From Enterobacter cancerogenus (GTDB lineage: Bacteria; Pseudomonadota; Gammaproteobacteria; Enterobacterales; Enterobacteriaceae): a stretch of 64,000 nt of DNA. Shown here piece by piece: positions 43,362-53,110 of the stretch. Location: NCBI RefSeq assembly GCF_019047785.1, contig NZ_CP077290.1, forward strand, positions 310,001 to 374,000, given 5' to 3'. The notes below the pieces were generated by a model that made no database searches, was not told the DNA's origin, and was given only the letters and a program-made list of their open reading frames with translations. The translations under genes were made by a program, and so were the position numbers. Positions within the stretch are counted from its first letter, which is position 1. Each line of letters opens with the position of its first letter.

Positions 43362-44750
43362 TTAAACGCGATCCTTCCAGACCGTCTGTACATTGCAGAA
43401 CTCGTGCAAACCGAAGTGAGACAGCTCGCGGCCAAATCCGCTCTTCTTCACGCCGCCGAACGCCACGCGGGCATCGCTGGCGCTATAGCCATTGATGAAC
43501 ACCCCGCCGCACTCCAGCCCTTGAGCGAATTTCTCGGCCTGCTCTGGGTTTGCGGTAAACACCGTGGCGGATAGGCCAAAGTCGCTGTCGTTGGCAAGTG
43601 CGAGGGCATGTTCCGCATCTTTTGCCACCGTAATGGCGGCCACCGGGCCAAACAGCTCCTGGCGAAAAGCCGTCATTTCAGGCGTCACGTTACCCAGTAC
43701 GGTTGGCGCATAGTAGTTCCCCTTCCCGGCAACCTTCTCACCGCCCAGCAGCAGGGTTGCCCCTTCGGCTAACGTTGCCTGCACCTGCTGATGCAGTTCA
43801 TCACGCAGGTCGTAGCGGGCCATCGGGCCAAGGTAGTTTTCTTCGTGATCCGGTGCGCCCATTTTCAGCGCCGCGGTAGCCTGCACGAAACGTTCGGTAA
43901 AGCGATCGGCAATGCCCTCTTCGACGATAAAACGCTTCGCCGCCGCACATACCTGCCCGGTGTTCTGGTAACGTCCGGCCACCGCCGCCTTGACCGCCAG
44001 ATCCAGATCCGCGTCGTTTAATACAATGAAAGGATCGGAACCGCCGAGTTCAAGCACGCATTTTTTCAGCGCGGCCCCCGCCTGAGCACCAATAGCTGCC
44101 CCCGCACGCACGCTGCCGGTCACGGTGATAGCCGCAATGCGGCGATCGTTAATCGCCTGGCTCACGCCTTCGTTGGTAGCATTAACCCAGCCAAACACCC
44201 CTTCAGGGAAATCGGCCTCGGTGAAGATCTGCGCAATCAGCTGCGCCGAGCCGAGCACGTTGGGTGCGTGCTTGAGCAGATAACTGTTGCCCGCCAGCAG
44301 GACAGGCACCGCGCCGCGCAGCACCTGCCAGAGCGGGAAGTTCCAGGGCATGACCGCCAGAATCGGCCCCAGCGGACGGTACTCAATCACCGCGTTGTTA
44401 TTTTCGACCTGGGTGGCTTCCGTACTTAGCATCGCCGGGCCGTGTTCGGCGTACCAGTCACAGAGGCCAGCAGACTTGGCCACCTCAGCACGCGCCTGCA
44501 GGATGGGTTTGCCCATCTCACGGGACATCATCTGCGCCATCTCTTCCGCACGGTTACGCAGCGTCGCACCGAGGTCGCGCAGTTTTTGCGCGCGGTGCGC
44601 CACGCTTTCATTGCGCCACTGACGAAAACCGCTATCGGCCAGCGCAATGGCGTGCTGGACCTCGTCGGACGTTGCCCACGGATAAGCGGCCAGGGTTTCG
44701 CCTGTCGCCGGGTTTACAGAGAGTGCGTGTGTTGCAGGGGAATGCGTCAT
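43362..44750 (-). CDS. sad: Sad (YneI), succinate-semialdehyde dehydrogenase
   Basis: 462-residue NAD-dependent aldehyde dehydrogenase, same length as E. coli Sad, oxidising succinate semialdehyde to succinate in GABA and putrescine breakdown. GGAGAACATC sets the ATG at 44750; an upstream GTG is rejected. Motifs are MPWNFPLWQVLRGAVP, VTGSVRAGAAIGAQAG, VLELGGSDPFIVL (general base Glu) and NTGQVCAAAKRF (catalytic Cys), plus ECGGVFINGY. Divergent from yneJ (ptrR), its likely regulator. Confidence 0.94.
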   Translation of the reverse strand: MTHSPATHALSVNPATGETLAAYPWATSDEVQHAIALADSGFRQWRNESVAHRAQKLRDLGATLRNRAEEMAQMMSREMGKPILQARAEVAKSAGLCDWYAEHGPAMLSTEATQVENNNAVIEYRPLGPILAVMPWNFPLWQVLRGAVPVLLAGNSYLLKHAPNVLGSAQLIAQIFTEADFPEGVFGWVNATNEGVSQAINDRRIAAITVTGSVRAGAAIGAQAGAALKKCVLELGGSDPFIVLNDADLDLAVKAAVAGRYQNTGQVCAAAKRFIVEEGIADRFTERFVQATAALKMGAPDHEENYLGPMARYDLRDELHQQVQATLAEGATLLLGGEKVAGKGNYYAPTVLGNVTPEMTAFRQELFGPVAAITVAKDAEHALALANDSDFGLSATVFTANPEQAEKFAQGLECGGVFINGYSASDARVAFGGVKKSGFGRELSHFGLHEFCNVQTVWKDRV

Positions 44751-44851
44751 GATGTTCTCCACGTATTATAAGAGTTGATTCAGTGTGGCCCGATCTGCTA
44801 TTTCTTAAAAATGAATAATATTGACCACCTTATTCACGAATCGAGAATGCT

Positions 44852-45730
44852 ATGGACCTGACCCAGCTTGAAATGTTTAACGCCGTCGCGCAGACCGGCA
44901 GCATCACCCAGGCGGCGCAAAAAGTGCATCGCGTTCCCTCAAACCTGACGACCCGCATTCGTCAGCTTGAGGCCGATCTTGGCGTTGAGCTGTTTATCCG
45001 TGAAAACCAGCGTCTGCGTTTATCCCCCGCCGGGCACAACTTTCTGCGCTACAGCAAGCAGATCCTCGCGCTGGTTGACGAGGCGCGCATGGTTGTCGCC
45101 GGGGATGAACCGCAGGGATTGTTTGCCCTTGGCGCGCTGGAAAGCACCGCCGCCGTTCGCATTCCGGAAAGCCTGGCGCAGTTTAACCAGCGCTATCCGC
45201 GCATACAGTTTGCCCTCTCGACCGGCCCGTCCGGGACCATGATCGACGGCGTGCTGGAAGGGACGCTGAGCGCCGCGTTTGTCGACGGCCCGCTCTCCCA
45301 TCCTGAACTGGAAGGGATGCCGGTGTACCGGGAAGAGATGATGCTGGTGACACCCGCGGGACACGATGTCGTCTCCCGCGCCGCGCAGGTAAACGGCAGC
45401 GACGTCTACGCCTTTCGCGCCAACTGCTCGTATCGCCGACATCTGGAAAGCTGGTTTCATGCAGACCGGGCGATGCCAGGGCGCATCCATGAGATGGAGT
45501 CTTATCACGGAATGCTGGCCTGCGTGATTGCGGGCGCAGGCATTGCGCTGATGCCCCGCTCAATGCTGCAGAGCATGCCGGGACATCATCAGGTGGAGGC
45601 GTGGCCGCTGGCGGAAAACTGGCGCTGGCTGACAACGTGGCTGGTGTGGCGGCGCGGCGCAATGACGCGCCAGCTTGAAGCCTTTATCGCCCTGCTAAAT
45701 GAGCGCGAGTTGCCCGCGCCCGCAGGCTGA
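44852..45730 (+). CDS. yneJ: YneJ/PtrR, LysR regulator of sad
   Basis: 292-residue LysR protein, as E. coli YneJ (PtrR), which controls sad and putrescine use. The N-terminal winged helix is [18 protein letters not shown] then [22 protein letters not shown] (seen in pieces), and the effector domain includes [16 protein letters not shown] and [22 protein letters not shown] pieces. Divergent from sad across 101 bp. Its stop is 2 bp from that of the convergent PhzF-family gene. Confidence 0.9.
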   Translation: MDLTQLEMFNAVAQTGSITQAAQKVHRVPSNLTTRIRQLEADLGVELFIRENQRLRLSPAGHNFLRYSKQILALVDEARMVVAGDEPQGLFALGALESTAAVRIPESLAQFNQRYPRIQFALSTGPSGTMIDGVLEGTLSAAFVDGPLSHPELEGMPVYREEMMLVTPAGHDVVSRAAQVNGSDVYAFRANCSYRRHLESWFHADRAMPGRIHEMESYHGMLACVIAGAGIALMPRSMLQSMPGHHQVEAWPLAENWRWLTTWLVWRRGAMTRQLEAFIALLNERELPAPAG

Positions 45731-45732
45731 TA

Positions 45733-46530
45733 TCAAGACTGGCGGAGGAATATTTTTCCTTTAAGATACAGCGTGGCCTGGCCGCTAATCAGTACGCGAT
45801 CGCCGATCAGTTCACAGCGCAAATCCCCGCCACGGGCTGAAACCTGGCGAGCATTAAGCCGGGTTTTCGCCACTTTTTCGCTCCAGTAGGGAATCAACAT
45901 ACAGTGGGTGGACCCCGTCACCGGATCCTCCGGCACCCCTTCCCCCGGGCAGAAAAAGCGGCTGACGAAATCGTACTGCTCACCGGGCGCGGTGACGCAA
46001 ACCATCTTATCCAGCGGGAGCATCGCCGGTATGTCGGGTGTAAGCTCTTCCACCTGCTGCTGGCTGTCGAGTACCACCAGATAATCCCGCCCCAGGCGCA
46101 CCTCTTTCGCCCCGCTGATGCCCAGCGCGCTGAACAGTGCTGCCGGTGGCTGGTCGACGGCCTCAGTCGACCACGCCGGGAAATTGAGCGTCAGCCAGTC
46201 GCCGTTGCGTTTAACCGTCAGGTTGCCGACAAAGCGGGTTGAAAAGGTAATTTCCGTCTGTGGGTAGTCCAGGTATTCAAAAATGACGTGGGACGCCGCC
46301 AGCGTAGCATGACCACAAAGGTTAATTTCAGACTGTGTGGTGAACCAGCGCAGCTCGAAGCCCTCGTCGGTGCGCACGAAAAACGCCGTTTCGGACTGGT
46401 TATGCTGTTGCGCCATTTTGAGCAGCGTCTCGTCCGCGAGCCACGCTTCCAGTGGACATACCGCTGCCGCGTTGCCGCCAAACGCCGTGTCGCTAAAGGC
46501 ATCTACCAGATAAAAATCAATTTCCTGCAT
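45733..46530 (-). CDS. PhzF-family isomerase-like protein
   Basis: 265-residue PhzF/YddE-family protein with the diaminopimelate-epimerase-like fold. Landmarks are the N-terminal [20 protein letters not shown], the active-site Glu in [21 protein letters not shown], and the C-terminal half signature [18 protein letters not shown]. PhzF of phenazine producers isomerises an amino-shikimate derivative; relatives such as this have no assigned substrate. It lies between yneJ and sotB, a position where E. coli has other genes. Confidence 0.85.
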   Translation of the reverse strand: MQEIDFYLVDAFSDTAFGGNAAAVCPLEAWLADETLLKMAQQHNQSETAFFVRTDEGFELRWFTTQSEINLCGHATLAASHVIFEYLDYPQTEITFSTRFVGNLTVKRNGDWLTLNFPAWSTEAVDQPPAALFSALGISGAKEVRLGRDYLVVLDSQQQVEELTPDIPAMLPLDKMVCVTAPGEQYDFVSRFFCPGEGVPEDPVTGSTHCMLIPYWSEKVAKTRLNARQVSARGGDLRCELIGDRVLISGQATLYLKGKIFLRQS

Positions 46531-46710
46531 TGTTTTACCGCCTGTAATCGCTGTGCTGACCTTTATCTTCAGGGAAAACAGTGCGCTCCGCTACCGCTCT
46601 CCGCCGGTAAATTTTGCGATCTGCGTCACATAATGGTTGAGTTTTCGCCGTTGAACGCTTTAAGATCGTCTCTTCTCTTCTCTTCTTTGCAACCAATCCC
46701 AGACGCTTCT

Positions 46711-47907
46711 ATGACAACGAACACTGTTTCCCGCAAGGTCGCGTGGCTACGTGTGGTCACGCTCGCTATTGCCGCATTCATCTTTAACACCACTGAATTT
46801 GTCCCCGTGGGGCTGCTCTCTGACATTGCCCAAAGTTTCCGGATGGAAACAGCGCAGGTGGGGATTATGCTCACTATCTACGCGTGGGTGGTGGCCCTGA
46901 TGTCATTGCCCTTTATGCTGCTGACCAGCCAGATGGAGCGGCGCAAGCTGTTAATCGGCCTGTTTGTGGTGTTCATCGCCAGCCATGTGCTGTCGTTTAT
47001 GGCATGGAACTTCACGGTGCTGGTGATAAGCCGCGTCGGGATTGCGTTTGCGCATGCGGTGTTCTGGTCAATTACCGCCTCGCTGGCCATTCGCCTCGCC
47101 CCTGCGGGTAAACGCGCTCAGGCGTTGAGCCTGATTGCTACCGGCACCGCGCTGGCGATGGTGCTCGGGCTGCCTATCGGGCGCATCGTGGGGCAATATT
47201 TCGGCTGGCGCACGACGTTTTTCGCTATCGGCATGGGCGCGCTGATCACCCTTATCTGCCTCGTCAAGCTGCTGCCAAAACTGCCCAGCGAGCATTCTGG
47301 CTCGCTGAAAAGCCTGCCGCTGCTGATCCGCCGCCCGGCGCTGATGAGTATTTATCTGTTAACCGTGATTGTAGTGACGGCCCATTACACGGCCTACAGC
47401 TACATTGAGCCGTTTGTACAGGTCGTGGCGGGCTTTAGCGCGAACTTTGCCACCATCCTGCTGCTGATTCTGGGCGGCGCGGGCATCATCGGTAGTATTC
47501 TGTTCGGGAAGCTCGGTAATCAGCATGCGTCGACCCTGGTGAGCAGTGCAATCGGGCTGTTGCTGGCCTGTCTGCTCCTGCTCATGCCTGCGGCAGCAAG
47601 TGAAAACCACCTCGCGATCCTCAGCCTGTTCTGGGGCGTTGCCATCATGATTATCGGGCTGGGTATGCAGGTAAAGGTGCTCGCGCTGGCACCGGATGCC
47701 ACCGACGTGGCGATGTCGCTGTTCTCGGGCATCTTCAACCTGGGGATCGGCGCGGGTGCGCTGGTGGGAAATCAGATCAGCCTGCACGTTTCGATGTCGG
47801 CCATCGGCTACCTGGGCGCGATCCCGGCAGCGATAGCGCTGGTGTGGTCGGTACTTATCTTCCGCAAATGGCCGGTGGCGCTGGAGGAACGGGTGAATAA
47901 CGGCTAA
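46711..47907 (+). CDS. sotB: SotB, sugar and arabinose efflux MFS transporter
   Basis: 398-residue 12-helix MFS exporter matching E. coli SotB (YdeA), which exports L-arabinose and related sugars. The ATG at 46711 ([19 protein letters not shown]) is taken; a much longer open frame upstream lies over the PhzF gene and was rejected. Motifs include [14 protein letters not shown] in helix 1 and [10 protein letters not shown]. In E. coli it precedes marC, as here. A TC-rich stretch (46676-46694) just upstream is of unknown meaning. Confidence 0.93.
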   Translation: MTTNTVSRKVAWLRVVTLAIAAFIFNTTEFVPVGLLSDIAQSFRMETAQVGIMLTIYAWVVALMSLPFMLLTSQMERRKLLIGLFVVFIASHVLSFMAWNFTVLVISRVGIAFAHAVFWSITASLAIRLAPAGKRAQALSLIATGTALAMVLGLPIGRIVGQYFGWRTTFFAIGMGALITLICLVKLLPKLPSEHSGSLKSLPLLIRRPALMSIYLLTVIVVTAHYTAYSYIEPFVQVVAGFSANFATILLLILGGAGIIGSILFGKLGNQHASTLVSSAIGLLLACLLLLMPAAASENHLAILSLFWGVAIMIIGLGMQVKVLALAPDATDVAMSLFSGIFNLGIGAGALVGNQISLHVSMSAIGYLGAIPAAIALVWSVLIFRKWPVALEERVNNG

Positions 47908-47913
47908 AGCGTT

Positions 47914-47945
47914 TGCCGGGTGGCGCTGCGCTTACCCGGCCTACA
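47914..47945. repeat. REP element between sotB and marC
   Basis: A palindromic unit with GCCGGGTGGCGCTGCGC and TACCCGGCCTACA, the typical enterobacterial REP sequence, between convergent genes. It shares its ends with the pair at 52312-52387. Confidence 0.85.
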
Positions 47946-47977
47946 ACCCCGTTTGCGCAGCGCCGTCGGGCATGACG

Positions 47978-48643
47978 CTAATGGTAGGTTTTTATAATTT
48001 CCAGCACGCCGTTAATAATAAACTGCACGCCCATACACACCAGCAGGAAGCCCATCAGCCGCGAGATGGCTTCTATCCCGCCCTTGCCAACCCAGCGCAT
48101 AATCGCCCCTGAACTGCGCAAAGAGGCCCATACGATAATGCCGATCAACGCGAAGATCAGCGGTGGTGCAACGGTAATCACCCAGTCCGGAAAAGTGGAC
48201 CCGTCGCGTACCGTTGAGGCGGAGCTGATGATCATTGCAATGGTCCCCGGGCCCGCCGTGCTCGGCATGGCCAGGGGAACGAAGGCGATGTTAGTCGACG
48301 ATTCGTTTTCCATCTCTTCGGATTTACTTTTAGCTTCCGGTGACTCGTGCGCTTTCTGCGCCGGGAACAGCATCCTGAAGCCGATAAACGCCACAATCAG
48401 CCCACCCGCAATCCGCAGACCGGGGATGGAGATCCCGAAGGTGTTCATCACCAGCTGCCCGGCATAATAGGCCACCATCATGATGGCAAACACATACACC
48501 GAGGCCATCATCGACTGACGATTGCGCTCGGCGCTGTTCATGTTCCCTGCCAGCCCCAAAAAGAGCGCAACCGTGGTCAGTGGGTTAGCCAGCGGCAGCA
48601 ACACCACCAGCCCAAGACCAATTGCTTTAATCAAATCCACCAT
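47978..48643 (-). CDS. marC: MarC, inner-membrane protein
   Basis: 221-residue MarC/UPF0056 protein with six predicted helices, same length as E. coli MarC. Conserved blocks are [38 protein letters not shown] pieces and [18 protein letters not shown]. It was once thought to affect antibiotic resistance but deletion has no resistance phenotype, and its function is unknown. Divergent from marRAB across the mar operator. Confidence 0.95.
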   Translation of the reverse strand: MVDLIKAIGLGLVVLLPLANPLTTVALFLGLAGNMNSAERNRQSMMASVYVFAIMMVAYYAGQLVMNTFGISIPGLRIAGGLIVAFIGFRMLFPAQKAHESPEAKSKSEEMENESSTNIAFVPLAMPSTAGPGTIAMIISSASTVRDGSTFPDWVITVAPPLIFALIGIIVWASLRSSGAIMRWVGKGGIEAISRLMGFLLVCMGVQFIINGVLEIIKTYH

Positions 48644-48799
48644 AATGTGTCGCTGTCCTTATCCATTTTCAACACCGCAAGTATAGGGTGAAACCCACTC
48701 GCGGAGCCACGGATACAACGTAAGGATTATTTGCGTACAGAAAAATAACCCTGCGTTATGTAATTGATATAAAAGCGTTCAAAAAAAGTTCATGAAACG

Positions 48800-48819
48800 T
48801 TTTAGCAATTCGTGGCATC
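48800..48819 (+). promoter_or_regulatory. marbox upstream of the marRAB promoter
   Basis: TTTAGCAATTCGTGGCATC closely follows the E. coli marRAB marbox, with GCA and TGGCA half-sites, 16 bp before the -35. MarA, SoxS and Rob would bind here to activate the operon. Confidence 0.85.
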
Positions 48820-48834
48820 GGCTGATTCATTCAG

Positions 48835-48863
48835 TTGACTTATACTTGCCTGAGCAATAATAT
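48835..48863 (+). promoter_or_regulatory. marRAB promoter
   Basis: TTGACT (48835-48840) and TAATAT (48858-48863) separated by 17 bp, positioned as in E. coli. MarR site I overlaps the spacer. Confidence 0.8.
48846..48857. promoter_or_regulatory. MarR operator site I
   Basis: TTGCCTGAGCAA, differing by one base from E. coli site I (TTGCCTGGGCAA), between the -35 and -10 elements. Confidence 0.85.
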
Positions 48864-48881
48864 CTGCCGTGACTAAACTAC

Positions 48882-48893
48882 TTGCCAGGGCAA
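48882..48893. promoter_or_regulatory. MarR operator site II
   Basis: TTGCCAGGGCAA, identical to E. coli site II, ending 5 bp before the marR GTG and covering its ribosome binding region. Confidence 0.88.
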
Positions 48894-48898
48894 CCATT

Positions 48899-49333
48899 GT
48901 GAAAAGCACCAGTGACCTCTTTAACGACATAATTCCACTGGGTCGTCTTATTCACATGGTGAATCAGAAGAAAGATCGCCTGCTCAATGACTATCTCTCT
49001 CCGCTGGATATCACCGCAACACAGTTCAAAGTGCTGTGTTCCATTCGCTGCGAAGTGTGTATCACGCCGGTTGAGCTGAAGAAGGTGCTCTCTGTCGATC
49101 TCGGTGCGTTAACCCGCATGCTGGATCGCCTGGTCTGCAAGGGGTGGATAGAACGTAGCCCTAACCCGAATGACAAACGTGGCGTACTGGTGAAACTCAC
49201 CAGCGACGGCGCGGAGATGTGTGAGCAATGTCATCAATTAGTAGGACTAACACTGCACCAGGAACTAACAAAAAACTTAACGGCAGATGAAGTGGCAACA
49301 CTTGAGCTTTTGCTTAAGAAAATACTGCCGTAA
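48899..49333 (+). CDS. marR: MarR, repressor of marRAB
   Basis: 144-residue winged-helix repressor, same length as E. coli MarR. The GTG at 48899 ([14 protein letters not shown] follows) is chosen from that match and operator geometry; an ATG ten codons upstream would run through MarR site II. DNA-binding segments are [24 protein letters not shown] pieces and the wing [12 protein letters not shown]. Cys in LCSIRCEVC corresponds to the copper-oxidised Cys80 region. Salicylate and related phenolics release it from DNA. Confidence 0.96.
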   Translation: MKSTSDLFNDIIPLGRLIHMVNQKKDRLLNDYLSPLDITATQFKVLCSIRCEVCITPVELKKVLSVDLGALTRMLDRLVCKGWIERSPNPNDKRGVLVKLTSDGAEMCEQCHQLVGLTLHQELTKNLTADEVATLELLLKKILP

Positions 49334-49353
49334 TACAGAAAAGAGGTATGACG

Positions 49354-49734
49354 ATGTCCAGACGCAATACTGACGCTATCACCATTCATAGCATTTTGGA
49401 CTGGATCGAAGATAACCTGGAATCGCCGCTCTCCCTTGAAAAGGTGTCAGAGCGTTCAGGTTACTCAAAATGGCACCTGCAACGGATGTTCAAAAAAGAG
49501 ACCGGTCATTCATTAGGTCAATACATTCGTAGCCGCAAGCTGACGGAAATTGCCCAAAAGCTAAAAGAAAGCAATGAACCGATCCTTTATCTGGCGGAGC
49601 GTTACGGCTTTGAGTCACAGCAAACCCTGACGCGGACGTTTAAGAACTATTTCGACGTGCCGCCTCATAAGTATCGTATTACCAGTATGCCGGGTGAATC
49701 CCGTTATCTGTATCCACTTAAACATTGCAGTTAA
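49354..49734 (+). CDS. marA: MarA, AraC-family activator of multidrug resistance
   Basis: 126-residue activator made of two helix-turn-helix units, nearly identical to E. coli MarA. Visible are [35 protein letters not shown] (first recognition helix), [22 protein letters not shown] pieces (second) and PPHKYR. AGAGG is 7 bp from the ATG at 49354, favoured over the ATG two codons earlier. It activates efflux (acrAB, tolC) and micF and its own operon through marboxes. Confidence 0.96.
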   Translation: MSRRNTDAITIHSILDWIEDNLESPLSLEKVSERSGYSKWHLQRMFKKETGHSLGQYIRSRKLTEIAQKLKESNEPILYLAERYGFESQQTLTRTFKNYFDVPPHKYRITSMPGESRYLYPLKHCS

Positions 49735-49766
49735 TCATCGCCTTTAAAGACGTAACCGAGGAAATC

Positions 49767-49982
49767 ATGAAATTCACCGCCTCCGCCGCCCTCGCCCTGC
49801 TGGCGCTTATTTCCAGCCAGGCCTTCGCGGAGCAAACACACTGTGCAACGCAGCAAAACAGTTGTAACACGATAGTTTTGCCGTCAGCACATGACCAGTC
49901 TCCCTATGATTTTAACCATATGGGCGCTGGCAGCGACAAATCCGACGAATTAGGCGTGCCGTACTACAACCACGACCTCTGA
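49767..49982 (+). CDS. marB: MarB, periplasmic protein modulating MarA level
   Basis: 71-residue exported protein, like E. coli MarB (72 residues). The start MKFTASAALALLALISSQAFA gives a signal peptide cleaved after FA, when read in two parts (MKFTASAALALL, ALISSQAFA). GAGGAAATC precedes the ATG at 49767. Two Cys in HCATQQNSC may form a disulfide. Loss of MarB raises marA expression in E. coli by an unknown route. Confidence 0.92.
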   Translation: MKFTASAALALLALISSQAFAEQTHCATQQNSCNTIVLPSAHDQSPYDFNHMGAGSDKSDELGVPYYNHDL

Positions 49983-49991
49983 TTCGTTTTT

Positions 49992-50016
49992 GCCCCGCAG
50001 ATGCGGGGCTTTTTTT
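49992..50016 (+). terminator. Terminator of marRAB
   Basis: GCCCCGCA and TGCGGGGC form an 8-bp stem (effectively 7 bp plus AGAT loop) followed by TTTTTTT, 9 bp past marB and abutting the convergent eamA stop. Confidence 0.92.
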
Positions 50017-50018
50017 GC

Positions 50019-50918
50019 CTATCCCCTTGCCCGCCTCATTCGCATGACGCGCAATCCAAAGACGTTGATATACAGACCCGCCATAATCAGCACCGCGCCA
50101 AACAGCTGCAATGCGCTCAGTTCTTCATCCAGCAGGATGGCCGCGCTGGCAAGCCCGACCACCGGCACGAGCAAGGATAATGGCGCCACGCGCCACGTTT
50201 CGTAGCGGCCCAGCAGCGATCCCCAGATGCCATACCCGACAATGGTCGCGATAAACGCCAGATAGATAAGCGACAAAATAGTGGTGAGATCAATCTCAAC
50301 CAGGCTGTTAAGCATCAGCTGCGGCCCGTCCAGAACAAACGACGCGGCCATGAAAGGTATGATGGGAATTAAGGCGCTCCAGACCACCAGCGACATCACC
50401 GGCGGAGGCGCATCATGCTGCATGATCAGCTTGTTGAAGATGTTTCCGCACGCCCAGCTTAGCCCCGCCGCCAGCGTCAGCATAAAGCCCAGCAGCGCAA
50501 CGTGCTGGCCGTTGAGGCTGGCTTCAATCAGCACCAGCACGCCAAACACCGCGAGGGTAATCCCCGCCAGCTGTTTCCCCTGTAAACGTTCGCCAAAGAC
50601 AAACGCCCCGAGAATGATGGTAAAGAACGCCTGCGCCTGCAGCACCAGCGAGGCCAGCCCGGCGGGCATACCGAATTTGATGGCGCAAAACAGAAAGGCA
50701 AACTGACCAAAGCTAATCGTCAGGCCATAGCCGAGCAGCAGTCTGAAGGGGATTTTCGGGCGGGCGACAAAAAAGAGCGCCGGAAACGCCACCAGCAGAA
50801 AACGCAACCCTGCCAACATTAGCGGGGGCATGTTATGCAGGCCCATTTTGATGACCACAAAATTGAGGCCCCACACCACAACCACCAGCAACGCCAGCAG
50901 TCCGTCTTTACGCGTCAT
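50019..50918 (-). CDS. eamA: EamA, cysteine/O-acetylserine exporter
   Basis: 299-residue drug/metabolite transporter with ten helices in two EamA repeats, same length as E. coli EamA (YdeD), which exports cysteine pathway metabolites. Opening MTRKDGLLALLVVVVWGLNF and TWRVAPLSLLVPVVGLASA are characteristic. The ATG at 50918 matches the E. coli start, and the 24-codon open extension lacks homology. Convergent with marB, as in E. coli. Confidence 0.94.
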   Translation of the reverse strand: MTRKDGLLALLVVVVWGLNFVVIKMGLHNMPPLMLAGLRFLLVAFPALFFVARPKIPFRLLLGYGLTISFGQFAFLFCAIKFGMPAGLASLVLQAQAFFTIILGAFVFGERLQGKQLAGITLAVFGVLVLIEASLNGQHVALLGFMLTLAAGLSWACGNIFNKLIMQHDAPPPVMSLVVWSALIPIIPFMAASFVLDGPQLMLNSLVEIDLTTILSLIYLAFIATIVGYGIWGSLLGRYETWRVAPLSLLVPVVGLASAAILLDEELSALQLFGAVLIMAGLYINVFGLRVMRMRRARG

Positions 50919-51107
50919 ACCCTGCCCCTGATTATTAAATTTTTGTAAACACTTCAAGGTAGCGAAAAAACAGCGGGAGGAAAAGATCATTAATTCTGGC
51001 AGTCAGACGCGGCACTTACGGATAAATCAGACGCTATACAATCCCCCGCATGTCGTGATACTCCTGAATGCACACAACAATAAGATTAAGCAATGTCGGG
51101 CAGGCAT

Positions 51108-52301
51108 ATGAAATCCTCACTCAGGCGCTCCACCGCAGCGTTACTGGCATCGTCACTGTTATTAACCATCGGTCGTGGGGCAACCTTGCCGTTTATGACC
51201 ATCTATCTCACGCGCGTCTACAGCATGAGCGTGGAGAATATTGGCTATGCATTGACGGTGGCGCTGACCATTGGCGTGGTGTTCAGCCTCGGGTTTGGCA
51301 TTCTGGCCGATAAGTTTGACAAGAAACGCTACATGCTTATCTCCATCGCGGCGTTTATCGCAGGTTTTGTGGCGATCCCGCTGGTGGATAACGTCACGCT
51401 GGTGGTACTGTTCTTCGCCCTCATTAACTGCGCCTACTCGGTTTTCTCCACGGTGCTAAAGGCCTGGTTCGCCGATGTGCTGACCTCCAGCGAAAAAGCG
51501 CGCGTTTTCTCACTGAACTACAGCTTTCTGAATATCGGCTGGACCATCGGGCCACCGATCGGCACGCTACTGGTCATGTACAGCCTGCAACTGCCGTTCT
51601 GGCTGGCGGCGTTCTGCGCCGCGCTGCCACTGGGCTTTATCCATTTCTGGGTGCAGAAAAGCGTCGCCCTGGATACGGCGCAGGAGACCACGCCCTGGCA
51701 GCCTTCCGTGCTGCTCAAAGACCGCGCCCTTTTCTGGTTCACGCTCTCCGGCCTGCTCGCCTCGTACGTGGGTGGCTCCTTTGCCAGCTGCATTTCACAA
51801 TATGTTCTGGCGGCGAATGACGACAGCGATTTCGCCCAAAAGGTGGTCGCCGTGGTGCTGCCGGTTAACGCCGCCGTGGTGGTAACGCTGCAGTATGCGC
51901 TCGGGCGCAAAATCACTGCCCGCAACATTCGGCCATTGATGACCGTTGCGACGCTGTTCTTCATTCTGGGGCTGGGTGGGTTTATGTTCTCCGGCGAAAA
52001 TCTGGTTTACTGGGGCATCGCCGCGGCGATCTTTACCCTGGGGGAGATTATTTATGCACCTGGTGAATACATGTTGATCGACAACATCGCCCCGCCGGGG
52101 ATGAAAGCGAGCTATTTTTCCGCGCAGGCGCTCGGCTGGCTGGGCGCTGCGGCAAACCCGATGATCACCGGGATCATTCTCACCCATTTACCGCACTGGT
52201 CGCTGTTTGCGATTATGATGGCGGCCATTGTCGTGGCGTGGCTGATGATATTGCGTGGGATGCGCGTGAAGGCGTGGTGTGAAACGCCCAACGTGGCATG
52301 A
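51108..52301 (+). CDS. ydeE: YdeE, MFS dipeptide exporter
   Basis: 397-residue 12-helix MFS transporter matching E. coli YdeE (MdtE-independent dipeptide exporter). Shared segments are RRSTAALLASSLLLTIGRGA, SLGFGILADKFDKKRYML and GEIIYAPGEYMLIDNIAPP. The ATG at 51108 is preceded by GGCAGG and matches the E. coli N-terminus; an ATG five codons earlier is less likely. A BIME follows. Confidence 0.92.
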   Translation: MKSSLRRSTAALLASSLLLTIGRGATLPFMTIYLTRVYSMSVENIGYALTVALTIGVVFSLGFGILADKFDKKRYMLISIAAFIAGFVAIPLVDNVTLVVLFFALINCAYSVFSTVLKAWFADVLTSSEKARVFSLNYSFLNIGWTIGPPIGTLLVMYSLQLPFWLAAFCAALPLGFIHFWVQKSVALDTAQETTPWQPSVLLKDRALFWFTLSGLLASYVGGSFASCISQYVLAANDDSDFAQKVVAVVLPVNAAVVVTLQYALGRKITARNIRPLMTVATLFFILGLGGFMFSGENLVYWGIAAAIFTLGEIIYAPGEYMLIDNIAPPGMKASYFSAQALGWLGAAANPMITGIILTHLPHWSLFAIMMAAIVVAWLMILRGMRVKAWCETPNVA

Positions 52302-52311
52302 GAAGTTTAAC

Positions 52312-52387
52312 TGCCGGGTGGCGCTCCGCGTACCCGGCCTACATTCACGTCGTTGTAGGCCGGGTAAGGCGAAGCCGCCACCCGGCA
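52312..52387. repeat. BIME: head-to-head REP pair between ydeE and zinT
   Basis: Two REP units in inverted orientation, opening with TGCCGGGTGGCG and closing with CGCCACCCGGCA, with TACCCGGCCTACA mirrored by TGTAGGCCGGGTA around a 10-nt core. It sits between convergent genes and could act as a transcript-end stabiliser. Confidence 0.9.
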
Positions 52388-52410
52388 AAATCAACAGCAA
52401 ACGCAACAGC

Positions 52411-53052
52411 TTAGTGGTGCAACATCTCTTCTACAACCTGCTCTTTGTACATCTCGTTAGGATAGTAGGTCGGCCAGTTATCCATCTCTTTCAGCAGCGC
52501 GTCGTGTGAGGTATTGCCCATAAAGATATGGAAGTGCGCAGAGGCTTTCGGCGCGATGGTGTGGTCGCTGAACTGCACGAATTTCGGTGCCTTGCTGCTG
52601 GCGTCCTTACACTCGAACAGATAACGCACCCCTTTTTTGCCTGAGGTGTAGGTCAAAATTTTGTAGCCACTGTAGTCATAATGGCAACGGCTGACCTCTT
52701 TGCCCTTATGGAATTCCATCACGTTATCTTCGATGCCAATGGTGTCGACGTCGGTCGCATAGCCGGTGCGGTAGTAGGCTTTCACTTCATCAAAGGATTT
52801 GCTTTTGTCTTTTTCCGCTTTCTTTTTGAAAACCGGATCCAGCGAGCCGTCGAGTAAGAAAGGATAGACCGACTGCCAGACGCCGTCCCAGTCGGACAGT
52901 TTTCTGTCCTTAACGTCTTTGTCTTCAAAAACGCCGTTTGCCGCTTTCTGCTCCGCTTCCGTCATCTGGTGACCGTGCGAATGCGCAAACAGCTGGCCGC
53001 TGACCAGCAGGGCCCCCAGAGTCATTGCAAATTTTCCAATATGTGCAGCCAC
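52411..53052 (-). CDS. zinT: ZinT (YodA), periplasmic zinc-binding protein
   Basis: 213-residue exported lipocalin-like protein that binds zinc and passes it to ZnuA under zinc limitation; E. coli ZinT is 216 residues. A GTG at 53052 with GAGGG 9 bp upstream is taken; it gives a signal peptide ([15 protein letters not shown], cleavage after FA) followed by the His-rich HSHGHQ. Conserved are [34 protein letters not shown] and the metal-site HFHIFMG. A near-consensus Zur box lies 33-55 bp upstream. Confidence 0.94.
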   Translation of the reverse strand: MAAHIGKFAMTLGALLVSGQLFAHSHGHQMTEAEQKAANGVFEDKDVKDRKLSDWDGVWQSVYPFLLDGSLDPVFKKKAEKDKSKSFDEVKAYYRTGYATDVDTIGIEDNVMEFHKGKEVSRCHYDYSGYKILTYTSGKKGVRYLFECKDASSKAPKFVQFSDHTIAPKASAHFHIFMGNTSHDALLKEMDNWPTYYPNEMYKEQVVEEMLHH

Positions 53053-53084
53053 AACAAAACCCTCACTCCGTGTTATAAGAGTGA

Positions 53085-53107
53085 GGTATGTTATATTATA
53101 ACATTTC
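53085..53107. promoter_or_regulatory. Zur box of zinT
   Basis: Core palindrome ATGTTATA-T-TATAACAT at 53088-53104; the 23-bp site read on the minus strand differs from the enterobacterial Zur consensus (GAAATGTTATA-N-TATAACATTTC) at only two positions. The likely -10 TATAAT (53100-53095) is inside it, so Zur would block RNA polymerase. Confidence 0.88.
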
Positions 53108-53110
53108 AGA

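Noticed and set aside
46288..46710. Upstream extension of sotB by 141 codons
   Set aside because: It runs across the PhzF gene and its start; the ATG at 46711 matches the E. coli N-terminus.
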